A DNA stretch of 27,929 nt from CAZEHJ01 sp964512485 (lineage in GTDB: Bacteria > Bacteroidota > Rhodothermia > Rhodothermales > UBA10348), in contig CAZEHJ010000048.1 of the NCBI GenBank assembly GCA_964512485.1, positions 1 through 27,929 of the forward strand. The letters are read 5' to 3'. Position 1 is the stretch's first letter. Every line of letters starts with the position of its first letter. Position numbers and translations under genes: made by a program. Shown piece after piece: positions 1-7,950 of this stretch. The notes beneath the pieces were generated by a model. That model did not search any database. It worked only from the letters and a program-made list of their open reading frames with translations, and was not told where the DNA came from.

Positions 1-8
1 ATTCAGGA

Positions 9-2492
9 TCAGAAGCGCATGCTCACGCGCACATTCAAGGTGCGTGGGGTGAGTCTAGTAGGAATACGCTGCCAGATACCTGAAGCGTCGGGCACCCAGG
101 AATAACTCACCGTATTGATCATGTCGAACAGATTCAGGATTTCGGCGGTCAACTCAATCGATACGCCGGATCCCGTTTTTTCAGCGGTAATTTCCTTCGT
201 GGCGCCGATATCAAATCGGAAAAAGCGGGTGTAGCGTGCCGAAAAACGATCTCCCGGGGCCTGGACAAGCAGATTTCCGATTTGCTCGCCCGGAACTGGA
301 GGAGTGTAGGGCAGGCCGGAGCCGTAAAGCGTTCGAAGATGCAGCTTCCAGGTTGGATCCGATGGAATGTAGTCCTGCACAAAAATGGAGACCGTGTGCC
401 GCTGGTCGGTAGGTCGCGAAATATTTCCCGCGTTTCTGGACGTCCTGAATTCGTCGTCAAACTCCTCGGTTGCCTTCAAATAGGAGTAGTTGACCCAGCT
501 TTCCATTCCGGGCACGAGTTCTCCTCGTAATTGAAGGTCCAGTCCGAAGGCCTTGCCGGTTCCATCGTTTTCCCCCGAATATCTGACACGGACATTGTCG
601 ATGTCATAAGAAATCAGATTGGAGATTTGCTTCAGGTAGGCTTCACCCCGGAGGTAGAACCGCTTCGTCGGAATGAAGTATTCGCCGCCCATGACGATTT
701 GAAACGACTGCTGGGATTTGAGCGAGTTATTGAGCGCTCCCAGAATTGACTCACCCACTTCGGGTTTGCCTCTCAGTTCTCGATACGTCGGCGCCTGATG
801 GTAGATGCCTACCGATCCGAAATATGTGGTGATGGGATTGACCTTGTAGGTAAAGGACGCCCTCGGAGACACGGTCCACTCCTCGGTGAACGAGTAATAA
901 TCAGCTCTGATGCCTCCCGTGACGAGCAGCTTGCCGGGTTCAGAAGCAAGGACGTCAATCGTTTCCTGGGCATAAAATGCAGATTGCCAGGCATCGAAGG
1001 AGGCAGCATCGTTGAGACTGTCGGCGACGATGCGAACGATTTCGCCGTTTGTGGCGCGGCCGACAACCACAGCTTTCTCGTTCAGACGATCGTCAAATGT
1101 GAGATGGCGAACCGTCCAGCCCAGTTCTGCTGTGTGACGTGTCTTCGTGTAGATCCAGCGGCCCTGTCCCGAGATCGTCTGAACGTCGATCTGGTTGTCG
1201 GCCGCATCTTCCTGCCGACTCGAACCGGTAGGGAAGAGGCCTTCACCGTCCTGTGGGTTGCCGGCGCCCGGATCGACCTGAAAAAGAACCGCTGTGCCCG
1301 AAAGGTCAAACCGCTCTGTCTCCTGCGTGTCGTAGACCGAAAAATCGTGTTCTGCCCGAATGGAGGGCGACAATCTGTCCGTGAGGCGAATGCCTGCGAA
1401 GGTCGTGGTGTAAGCATCCACTTCACTGTTGTCGTCGTCGAACCGAATCCACAGCGACTGCAGATTGGATGGGGACAGGGCTTCGTTCTGGCTCAGCGTT
1501 CCGAAAAATGTCTTCCGGGAATTGGGATCGAGTCGGAATTCGTTCTCGGCATACATGCCAAGCACCTCCAGTTCGTGTCCACGCGCAAACTCATACCCCA
1601 CGTAGCCCTGGATGTCTGTGAAGTCAGGTTGGTACTCTCCCTGGAGATCCTGCGTCTCGAAGAAGCGACGGGCACGCGCTTTTCGAACACCCATCAGCCA
1701 GCCAAGTCGGCCGTTGAGGGCTGAACTGGAGGCGGACGCGCCAAAGTCCAGTAGGGAGGCGTATGCGCTTCCGGTTAGTTTTCCGGCCCCTCGCTGCGGT
1801 TTTATGTATTCGGCTTCAACGGCAGAGGAAAGCTTGCCTCCATAGCGCACCGGGAAACCCCCGGAGTACAACGTCAGGCGCTGCGACAGATCCGCGTTGA
1901 TAAGCGAAAGTCCTTCCTGTTCTCCTGTTCGGGGCCTGAAGGGAAGAAAGATCTCGAATCCGTTGATGTAGAACAAATTCTCGTTGAATCCGCCACCGCG
2001 GACGGAAAACTGATTTGAGAGCTCATTATTGGAGGCCACACCCGGCAGAACCCGCAAGGCCCGAAGAGCGTCTCGCATGGGGGCCGGAATGTCCTGAGCT
2101 TGTTCGGGCGTAATCTGGAAAACACCAGCTTGAACCGCGTTTCGGCCTTCCACAGTTATCTCGCCGATCTCGATTGTCTGCGGCTCCAGTTCCACATTCA
2201 GGTATGTGGTGTTACCGGTGGTCACGAAAACCGTATCCAGACGGGAAGCAAAACCTACTGATGAGTATCGGAGAACAAAATTGCCGATCGGCAGGCGAAG
2301 TGTGTATCGGCCGTCCGTGTCGGCCGCGGTCCCGAAATTGGTGCCATTCACGATAATCGTGGCGCCGGGTACCGGATAGCTGGAATCAGAGGCGCGTACG
2401 ATGCCTGACACCGCTCCCCACTCCTGCGCTCCGGCAATCAAGGGGAAGGAAAATGCAATTAAGGCAACTAGCCGCCTGAGGCGCAATGACAT
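9..2492 (-). CDS. TonB-dependent outer-membrane receptor with carboxypeptidase-regulatory-like N-terminal domain
   Basis: Complete 827-aa protein. A signal peptide (about residues 1-22, ending AGAQ) is followed by a CarboxypepD_reg-like beta-sandwich (about 27-110; motif SGIVRASDSSYPVPGATIIV, then DTDGRYTLRLP). A TonB plug follows (about 112-235, with the VRGGG and YINGFEIF segments), and then a long beta-barrel. The chain ends in Phe (MRF), as expected for BAM-assembled barrels. The family imports large or scarce substrates across the outer membrane using TonB-ExbBD energy. The substrate is not evident, and no SusD partner lies next to it, so a SUS polysaccharide pair is not supported. The stop codon lies 9 bases from the window edge, so the gene is intact. 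The family is certain; the substrate is unknown. Confidence 0.93.
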   Translation of the reverse strand: MSLRLRRLVALIAFSFPLIAGAQEWGAVSGIVRASDSSYPVPGATIIVNGTNFGTAADTDGRYTLRLPIGNFVLRYSSVGFASRLDTVFVTTGNTTYLNVELEPQTIEIGEITVEGRNAVQAGVFQITPEQAQDIPAPMRDALRALRVLPGVASNNELSNQFSVRGGGFNENLFYINGFEIFLPFRPRTGEQEGLSLINADLSQRLTLYSGGFPVRYGGKLSSAVEAEYIKPQRGAGKLTGSAYASLLDFGASASSSALNGRLGWLMGVRKARARRFFETQDLQGEYQPDFTDIQGYVGYEFARGHELEVLGMYAENEFRLDPNSRKTFFGTLSQNEALSPSNLQSLWIRFDDDNSEVDAYTTTFAGIRLTDRLSPSIRAEHDFSVYDTQETERFDLSGTAVLFQVDPGAGNPQDGEGLFPTGSSRQEDAADNQIDVQTISGQGRWIYTKTRHTAELGWTVRHLTFDDRLNEKAVVVGRATNGEIVRIVADSLNDAASFDAWQSAFYAQETIDVLASEPGKLLVTGGIRADYYSFTEEWTVSPRASFTYKVNPITTYFGSVGIYHQAPTYRELRGKPEVGESILGALNNSLKSQQSFQIVMGGEYFIPTKRFYLRGEAYLKQISNLISYDIDNVRVRYSGENDGTGKAFGLDLQLRGELVPGMESWVNYSYLKATEEFDDEFRTSRNAGNISRPTDQRHTVSIFVQDYIPSDPTWKLHLRTLYGSGLPYTPPVPGEQIGNLLVQAPGDRFSARYTRFFRFDIGATKEITAEKTGSGVSIELTAEILNLFDMINTVSYSWVPDASGIWQRIPTRLTPRTLNVRVSMRF

Positions 2493-2610
2493 GTGCGCTG
2501 GGGTTTCGAATGATAAAATCTGCGTCGTAACCGTCTGTTCAGGTCGTACTGGCTAATGAATGGAACGGTCAAACTACCTCGCAAAGGCATCTTCGTTCCT
2601 TCATGTTGGG

Positions 2611-3282
2611 TCAAAAGAACATACCGAGAGCCTGCAGGCCAACGAGTTCCAGATGAAGGGCGACCAGGCCGTAGATCAAGCCTGCGTAGACTTCCTTTTT
2701 TGAATGAGCATCATTACGAATACGAGCCCAGATGACGGCCGGAATCAGGAGAAGGGAACCGGCGACGAGAGTCCATCCGCCCCATAACATGGCTCCCGAC
2801 AATTGTGCGGAAGTGATGACAACAGCCAGAAATCCAGATGTCGAGGCGACATGCATCGAAATCTTGAATCGCCGTGTGATGAGGGCGATGATCAGAGCAT
2901 TCGCCGCTGTCACGATGGCGAATCCCGTCACCACCGTCTCGGAAGCCTGCGCCTGATACCACATAATCGGTATGGCGGCAATCAGGTAAAGAGCGCCCAC
3001 CAGGAGGGGACCTGAACGCTTGGATCGGTCCCGTGCCTCAATACTTTGGATTCGTCCTGCCTTCTTCAGCACAAGAAGGTAGCTGAGCGGCAGTACCAGA
3101 TGGAGCACTATAGCCGTTATTGCAATATGAGTGATTTCTACAGAATCTGCACCCGCCTGGAACGCCAGCAATGCATAAAGCACGGGTGGCAAAGTTAGGG
3201 GGTTGAACAACATGGCGATCAGCCACGCCGCCAAAGATTCCGGTTTATCGCTCTCCGGATGTGATAAATGCACTGTAGTCAA
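2611..3282 (-). CDS. PAP2-like integral membrane phosphatase (degenerate motifs)
   Basis: 223 aa, very hydrophobic, with about six membrane spans. Three short segments line up with the PAP2 phosphatase signature: a Lys/Arg-Pro block (EARDRSKRSGPL, about 82-93), a His-containing helix start (KISMHVASTSGF, about 140-151) and an Arg...His block (ARIRNDAHSKKEVYAG). Bacteroidota encode a short PAP2-related membrane family of this length with the same spacing. Likely roles are dephosphorylation of phosphatidate or undecaprenyl-pyrophosphate-type lipids, but the motifs are weaker than the textbook ones, so activity is inferred. The start is uncertain: the frame opens at TTG (3282), with a GTG at 3273 as an equally plausible start. 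No ribosome binding site separates them. It is divergent from the lipoprotein gene that begins about 50 nt away. Confidence 0.7.
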   Translation of the reverse strand: MTTVHLSHPESDKPESLAAWLIAMLFNPLTLPPVLYALLAFQAGADSVEITHIAITAIVLHLVLPLSYLLVLKKAGRIQSIEARDRSKRSGPLLVGALYLIAAIPIMWYQAQASETVVTGFAIVTAANALIIALITRRFKISMHVASTSGFLAVVITSAQLSGAMLWGGWTLVAGSLLLIPAVIWARIRNDAHSKKEVYAGLIYGLVALHLELVGLQALGMFF

Positions 3283-3330
3283 AACAGCAGAGTGTTATTT
3301 TGGCTCAAAATACATCTGGTTCAGCGTGAT

Positions 3331-4578
3331 ATGATGCGATCGATTCTTGTTTTGCTGGTGACCCTCTTCTTCGTGGGCTGTTCGGCTCAAAATGAAAAAC
3401 CGTTCACTGCGGCGGACAATGTCCGTGCGGGCCAGGCTCACACGTCGTCTGCGTTCGAAGCACTGGGAGAGGAAGACTTCGAAACGTTCCTGTCGGAAAT
3501 GCAGGCCGCAAATGAATATAGACCCCTTCATCCGTCTTTGATGCTGCATCTTGCACGAGCCTATGTGTTGACGGGTGACACAGAGTCGGCCATCGAAGTG
3601 CTGACACAATTGTCTGAAACCGGCATGTCTGTTGGATTGGAACGACCAGCATTTGAGGACCTGGCAGCAGACTCACGTTTTCAACAGATTACAGATCGGA
3701 TCGCTGAAAACGCCAATCCTGTTGTTCGGTCGGACACTGTATTTCAGGGAAGCGATGCGAATTTCCAGCCCGAAGGGATCGAGCGAATCGATGGGAGATG
3801 GTTATTTGGCTCGGTACATCAGAATCGGGTCGCCTGGGAAGCGGCGACGTCACTCATCGAGAGCGACGATATGTGGAGTGGAATGGGAATGCAGCGAAGT
3901 GGCAATTTCCTCTGGGTTGCCAGCACGGCAACTGCGGAAGGTGGGGCAGACGAGTTGAGTATCGGGTCAAGCAAAGTAATGCGAGTCATATTGAGTTCGC
4001 CCAACCTGATATCCAGCTATGCCCCCGCTGACACGCTTGATCACTGGTTCGGTGATCTGGTCGTCTCCGATTCGGGCATAGTCTATATATCGGACAGTCA
4101 GGCGCCGGGCATTTACTCGGTGACGAAGACTGGATTTCGACCGCTCATAACCGGAGATCCGTTCACCTCTCCTCAGGGCATCGCCCTGCTCGATGGGAAG
4201 CTGTACCTCGCGGATTATTCGGCCGGTGTGTTCGAAGTCGATCTCGAGACCAAAGAAGCCCGGCTTTTGCAAGCTCCTGAAGGCGCCGTTCTTCTGGGAA
4301 TCGACGGGCTGGAGGTCCACGGATCTGATCTCATCGCCATTCAAAACGGAACCAATCCCACACGCGTTCTGCGGATTCACCTTGGTCTCGACGGAAATAT
4401 TGAATCGGTCGACGTACTCGAACAACGTCATCCAGCTCACAGCGATCCGACGTTGGGAATCGTGCGAAACGACACGCTTTTCTACCTCGCCAACAGTCAG
4501 TGGCCACTTTTTTCAGAAGGAGCAGACGAATCGCTTCGAAAAGCTCCGATTGTACTTGGCCTTCCGCTGTCGAATTAG
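3331..4578 (+). CDS. Lipoprotein with helical repeat and SMP-30/gluconolactonase-like beta-propeller
   Basis: 415 aa from the ATG ATG pair at 3331/3334. I chose this start because a lipoprotein signal peptide begins there, with lipobox FVGC and acceptor Cys at residue 17; the longer frame from 3268 would put 21 hydrophilic or mixed residues ahead of it. Residues about 30-130 are TPR-like helices (for example HPSLMLHLARAYVLTGDTESA). The rest has the repeated strand pattern and the F-x-PEGI and PQGIALLDGKLYLADY blades of SMP-30/strictosidine-synthase-like propellers. Such proteins bind sugars or lactones or act as lactonases, but the substrate here is unknown. The sulfatase gene follows after 38 nt on the same strand and is also a lipoprotein, so the two are probably co-transcribed. 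Confidence 0.8.
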   Translation: MMRSILVLLVTLFFVGCSAQNEKPFTAADNVRAGQAHTSSAFEALGEEDFETFLSEMQAANEYRPLHPSLMLHLARAYVLTGDTESAIEVLTQLSETGMSVGLERPAFEDLAADSRFQQITDRIAENANPVVRSDTVFQGSDANFQPEGIERIDGRWLFGSVHQNRVAWEAATSLIESDDMWSGMGMQRSGNFLWVASTATAEGGADELSIGSSKVMRVILSSPNLISSYAPADTLDHWFGDLVVSDSGIVYISDSQAPGIYSVTKTGFRPLITGDPFTSPQGIALLDGKLYLADYSAGVFEVDLETKEARLLQAPEGAVLLGIDGLEVHGSDLIAIQNGTNPTRVLRIHLGLDGNIESVDVLEQRHPAHSDPTLGIVRNDTLFYLANSQWPLFSEGADESLRKAPIVLGLPLSN

Positions 4579-4585
4579 TTGTTTA

Positions 4586-4611
4586 GGGGCGAACACAAGA
4601 CTAGTCGCCCC
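4586..4611 (+). repeat. Intercistronic hairpin ahead of the sulfatase start
   Basis: Perfect 7-bp GC-rich arms GGGGCGA (4586-4592) and TCGCCCC (4605-4611) with a 12-nt loop. It sits between the stop of the SMP-30-like gene and the GTG of the sulfatase, ending 5 nt before that start. The left arm overlaps the only purine-rich (AGGGG) stretch that could act as a ribosome binding site. No T-run follows, so it is not a classical terminator. A role in setting the expression ratio is inference. Confidence 0.5.
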
Positions 4612-4616
4612 CCATC

Positions 4617-6080
4617 GTGAAAAATCGCTTCCCATCCTCCGCTTGTCTGGCTTTGATCGCCCTTCTTGGCGTGGTTTCCTGTACTCCTCCTCCGGAAAGA
4701 CCTCCGAATGTTATCGTCATTTTCGTGGACGACATGGGGTACACCGACCTGTCTTCCTACGGAGCGACCCAATGGCAGACACCACACCTGGATCGACTCG
4801 GCAGTGAAGGTGTGCGATTCACCAACTTTTATGTACCCACGCCGGCCTGCTCACCGTCGCGAGCAGCCATTCTCACGGGCAGGTATCCGCTCAAAGCGGG
4901 TGTTCGGGAAGTGCTCAATCCTCGTTCGCTCCGTGGTCTGCCTGAGATCGAAACAACGGCGGCCGAGTTGTTTCGGGATGCCGGATACAGGACGGGGGCC
5001 ATCGGTAAATGGCATCTTGGATCTCATCCAGTGTTTCTTCCCACAAATCACGGGTTCGATTCGTGGTTCGGACTGCCGTATTCGAACGATATGAGTCAAC
5101 TCTCTATCAATAATCCGCGTTCGCACGCCGCCAATTGGCCTGCGATACCGCTCATGCAAGACACCACGGCTGTGGCCCGGGAGCCCGATCAACGGTTCCT
5201 CACGCAGTGGTATACCGAGGAAGCTCTTTCGTTCATCGAAGAATACCGGGAAGAATCATTTTTCCTGTATCTGGCTCACTCCATGCCTCATGTGCCTCTG
5301 TGGGTATCTGATCCGTTTCAGGACGCGAGTGGGGGCGGTCTTTATGGTGATGTCATTCAAGAAGTGGACGCATCTACGGGTCGCATCATGCGAAGGCTCG
5401 TAGAATTGGGCCTGGACCAGCAAACTATTGTCGTCTTCACGTCGGATAACGGTCCGTGGTTACTCATGGGAGATCACGGCGGTACGCGAGGCGAGTTCAG
5501 AGAGGGGAAAGCGACTACGTTTGAAGGAGGTGTACGGATGCCTGCCATGATCAGAGCACCGGGCCGCGTATCGTCAGGCATAACTATTGATGAGCCGGCG
5601 ATTGTCATGGATGTGCTGCCGACTGTACTCAATCTGGCCGGAATCGATGTCCCCGACAATCTGGATGGGGTCGATTTGACCGGCGCGTTGCGCTCAGAAT
5701 CTGAACTCGATCCCGAAAGACCGCTTTTCTTTTATCGCTCCGGACAGCTGAGGTCCATGCGCAAGGGGAAATGGAAAATGCACGTGCCACACCGCTACGT
5801 CTCCATGACCGAGGAAACGGGCGCTGTACCAGGAAGCGGAGGACACCCTGGCTCCTACGGTCGGGCTGAAATCGGAGTAGCACTTTACGATTTATTCGCC
5901 GATCCGGCCGAGAGCGTAGATCTGAAAGACGAATATCCCGAAGTCGTTGCCGAACTCATGACGCACATCGAGTTTGCCCGGGCGCATATCGGAGATGAGT
6001 TGACCGATCGAGTGGGCAGCGAGGCTACACCGCCACAGTTCATCGAAAAAGTCTGGCCAACGCTCGAGGACGATCAGTAG
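4617..6080 (+). CDS. Formylglycine-dependent sulfatase (arylsulfatase family), lipoprotein
   Basis: 487 aa with a GTG start, which is where the signal peptide begins (lipobox GVVSC, acceptor Cys22). Sulfatase landmarks appear in order: metal-binding Asp pair in VIFVDDMGY (D38, D39); the signature CSPSRAAILTGRYP with Cys78, the residue converted to formylglycine; GKWHLG with the catalytic Lys/His; and VVFTSDNGPW with the second Asp/Asn metal pair. The length is typical of the arylsulfatase A type. It would hydrolyse sulfate esters of a polysaccharide or small molecule in the periplasm or at the cell surface. No sulfatase-maturing enzyme lies in the window. The last 7 nt overlap convergently with the end of proS. 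The family is certain; the substrate is unknown. Confidence 0.93.
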   Translation: MKNRFPSSACLALIALLGVVSCTPPPERPPNVIVIFVDDMGYTDLSSYGATQWQTPHLDRLGSEGVRFTNFYVPTPACSPSRAAILTGRYPLKAGVREVLNPRSLRGLPEIETTAAELFRDAGYRTGAIGKWHLGSHPVFLPTNHGFDSWFGLPYSNDMSQLSINNPRSHAANWPAIPLMQDTTAVAREPDQRFLTQWYTEEALSFIEEYREESFFLYLAHSMPHVPLWVSDPFQDASGGGLYGDVIQEVDASTGRIMRRLVELGLDQQTIVVFTSDNGPWLLMGDHGGTRGEFREGKATTFEGGVRMPAMIRAPGRVSSGITIDEPAIVMDVLPTVLNLAGIDVPDNLDGVDLTGALRSESELDPERPLFFYRSGQLRSMRKGKWKMHVPHRYVSMTEETGAVPGSGGHPGSYGRAEIGVALYDLFADPAESVDLKDEYPEVVAELMTHIEFARAHIGDELTDRVGSEATPPQFIEKVWPTLEDDQ

Positions 6081-7546
6081 GCCCGGGCGTAGTAAACGCG
6101 TCCTTTCGACGGCTTTCCTGAGACCGGATCAACACCCTCTTCTTCATAACCCTCAACAGGGATACATCGGATGGTGGCTTTCGTCTCCTCTTTGATTTGA
6201 GCCTCGGTTTCATTGGTGCCATCCCAATGCATGAGCACAAATCCACCCTTCTCGTCCAGCGTTGTCTTGAACTCATCGTAAGAGTCTACAGACGTCGTAT
6301 GAGCTTCGCGGTGTGCGAGAGCCTTGTTAAAAAGGCTCTGCTGAACGTTTTCAAGAGTCGTCTGAACATGAGAAACGAGCCCATCCCGCTGAACGGTCTG
6401 TTTTTCCTTCGTATCCCGACGTGCTACTTCTACAGTGCCGTTGGCCACATCACGGGGGCCGAGTGCCAATCTGATCGGTACACCCTGAACTTCGTACTCG
6501 TTGAATTTCCAGCCTGGACGGAATCCATCACGATCATCCACGAAAATCCGAACGCCGGCAGCCTTCAGCTCCGTTTCGATTTCCCTTGCCGCTTTGAGAA
6601 CGTTGTCTTTTTCTTCGTCTTTTCGGTAGATCGGTACGAGGGCGACTTGGGTCGGAGCAAGTTTTGGAGGCAGAATCAGTCCCTGGTCGTCTGAATGGAC
6701 CATGATGAGTGCGCCGACCAATCGAGTCGAGACGCCCCATGAGGTAGCCCAGACATATTCAAGCTCATTGTTCTTGTTCTGAAACTGACAGTCGAACGCC
6801 TTGGCGAAGTTTTGCCCCAGGAAGTGGCTCGTTCCGGCCTGCAATGCTTTGCCATCCTGCATCAGTGCCTCGATGCAGTAGGTCTCGACCGCTCCTGCAA
6901 ATCGCTCTGACTCGGTTTTGACTCCGCGAATTACCGGGACGGCCATGTATTCCTCGGCGAAACGGGCATAGACATCCAGAATCGTAAGTGTCTCGTCAAT
7001 TGCTTCCTGCTCCGTTGCATGGGCCGTGTGGCCTTCCTGCCACAGGAACTCCATCGTCCGCAGAAACAGACGCGTACGCATTTCCCAACGAACGACGTTT
7101 GCCCACTGGTTCATGAGGATCGGAAGATCACGCCACGATTGAATCCACCGGCTGTACGTGTCCCAGATGATGGTCTCTGAAGTCGGACGGACAATGAGGT
7201 TTTCTTCCAGTTTTGAGTCCGGATCAGCAATCAATCCCTCTTCATCGTCCACTTTCAGGCGTGAATGCGTCACGACCGCACATTCTTTGGCAAATCCTTC
7301 GACGTGATCGGCTTCCCGTGCCAGAAAAGACTGAGGAATGAAGATCGGGAAGTAGGCATTCTGATGGCCTGTTTCCTTGAACATGCCGTCCAATCCAGCC
7401 TGCATGTTCTCCCAAAGGGAATAGCCATTGGGTCGGATGATCATACATCCGCGCACAGGGGAATAGTCCGCCAGTTTGGCACTCTTGATCACATCGAGAT
7501 ACCATTGCGAATAATCCTGCTCGCGGGGGGTAATAGCTTCGGCCAT
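6074..7546 (-). CDS. proS: Prolyl-tRNA synthetase, archaeal/eukaryal (type 3) form
   Basis: 490 aa from the ATG at 7546 (MAEAITPREQDYSQWY). A longer frame opens at an ATG at 7588, but its 14 extra residues are not typical. It charges tRNA-Pro in the cytoplasm. Class II motifs are clear: RPTSETIIWDTYSRWIQ, then RWEMRTRLFLRTMEFLWQEG (motif 2), and the motif 3 region GTSHFLGQNFAKAFD...WGVSTRLVGALIMVHSDDQG. The anticodon-binding domain begins at about LAPTQVALVPIY. The chain ends in ARAY, with the terminal Tyr typical of the short archaeal/eukaryal-like enzymes, and it lacks the inserted editing domain of the bacterial type 1 enzyme. It overlaps the sulfatase 3' end by 7 nt on the opposite strand. 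Confidence 0.96.
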   Translation of the reverse strand: MAEAITPREQDYSQWYLDVIKSAKLADYSPVRGCMIIRPNGYSLWENMQAGLDGMFKETGHQNAYFPIFIPQSFLAREADHVEGFAKECAVVTHSRLKVDDEEGLIADPDSKLEENLIVRPTSETIIWDTYSRWIQSWRDLPILMNQWANVVRWEMRTRLFLRTMEFLWQEGHTAHATEQEAIDETLTILDVYARFAEEYMAVPVIRGVKTESERFAGAVETYCIEALMQDGKALQAGTSHFLGQNFAKAFDCQFQNKNNELEYVWATSWGVSTRLVGALIMVHSDDQGLILPPKLAPTQVALVPIYRKDEEKDNVLKAAREIETELKAAGVRIFVDDRDGFRPGWKFNEYEVQGVPIRLALGPRDVANGTVEVARRDTKEKQTVQRDGLVSHVQTTLENVQQSLFNKALAHREAHTTSVDSYDEFKTTLDEKGGFVLMHWDGTNETEAQIKEETKATIRCIPVEGYEEEGVDPVSGKPSKGRVYYARAY

Positions 7547-7733
7547 GTTAAAGGGGCATTTGCTGGGAATCAGGCCGTTCTGAAGCACTTCCGGTTCAAT
7601 TCCCCAGGGGGCTGCACACTTCTGTGTACAGTGAACGACACAAACTTCAAGAACCGCCTACAAAATGAGTCAGTTTGCGGCTATATACACCGCTATTTGG
7701 ACTCTAACACAACTCGGCAGGGTATTTGCCCCA

Positions 7734-7794
7734 GTTTTCATTGAAACGCCGAGCCCCTATGAGGCTGGTTTCATTTTCTCAGGACGATGAAAAC
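7734..7794 (+). ncRNA. Candidate structured 5' leader RNA
   Basis: Nested complementary arms seen by eye: GTTTTCAT (7734-7741) pairs with ATGAAAAC (7787-7794); directly inside, TGAAAC (7742-7747) pairs with GTTTCA (7768-7773); and AGCC (7752-7755) pairs with GGCT (7763-7766). A 13-nt stretch (7774-7786) would bulge from one side. It lies downstream of the promoter-like element and upstream of the lipoprotein start. It matches no RNA family I recognise, and folding energy was not computed. Confidence 0.35.
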
Positions 7795-7935
7795 AGACGA
7801 GGGAGTCAGAAGGGAGCCGGTGTGCCATACCGTCGATTGAATGCGGCTTACATGATGGAAACTTTCCACACATTCGCAGATATCGAACCGAACCAGGGTC
7901 GGATTGCTTACAATACTCTACCCAGAGTGCAAAAC

Positions 7936-7940
7936 GGAGG
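7936..7940 (+). promoter_or_regulatory. Ribosome binding site deciding the lipoprotein start at 7951
   Basis: GGAGG, part of GGAGGGG, lies 10 nt before the ATG at 7951. Clear Shine-Dalgarno sequences are rare in this window, so this one is good evidence that translation starts here and not at the in-frame ATGs further upstream. Confidence 0.7.
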
Positions 7941-7950
7941 GGACACCGAA

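Larger units (their letters stand above)
7547..7950. other. 404-base divergent intergenic region between proS and the repeat lipoprotein
   Basis: No convincing gene. The rightward frame is open from 7726 into the lipoprotein, but the encoded residues are hydrophilic and precede an otherwise perfect start at 7951, so I read it as a leader. It holds a promoter-like stretch around 7674-7700 (TTTG, then TATACACCGCTATT), a foldable segment at 7734-7794, a 13-nt palindrome TGGAAA-c-TTTCCA at 7856-7868, and a strong ribosome binding site at 7936-7940. It must also contain the proS promoter on the other strand, which I could not place. Confidence 0.6.

Noticed and set aside
798..1724. Long plus-strand open frame opposite the TonB receptor (308 aa)
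   Set aside because: It is antisense to a clear receptor, with no motif, no signal sequence and unlikely composition.
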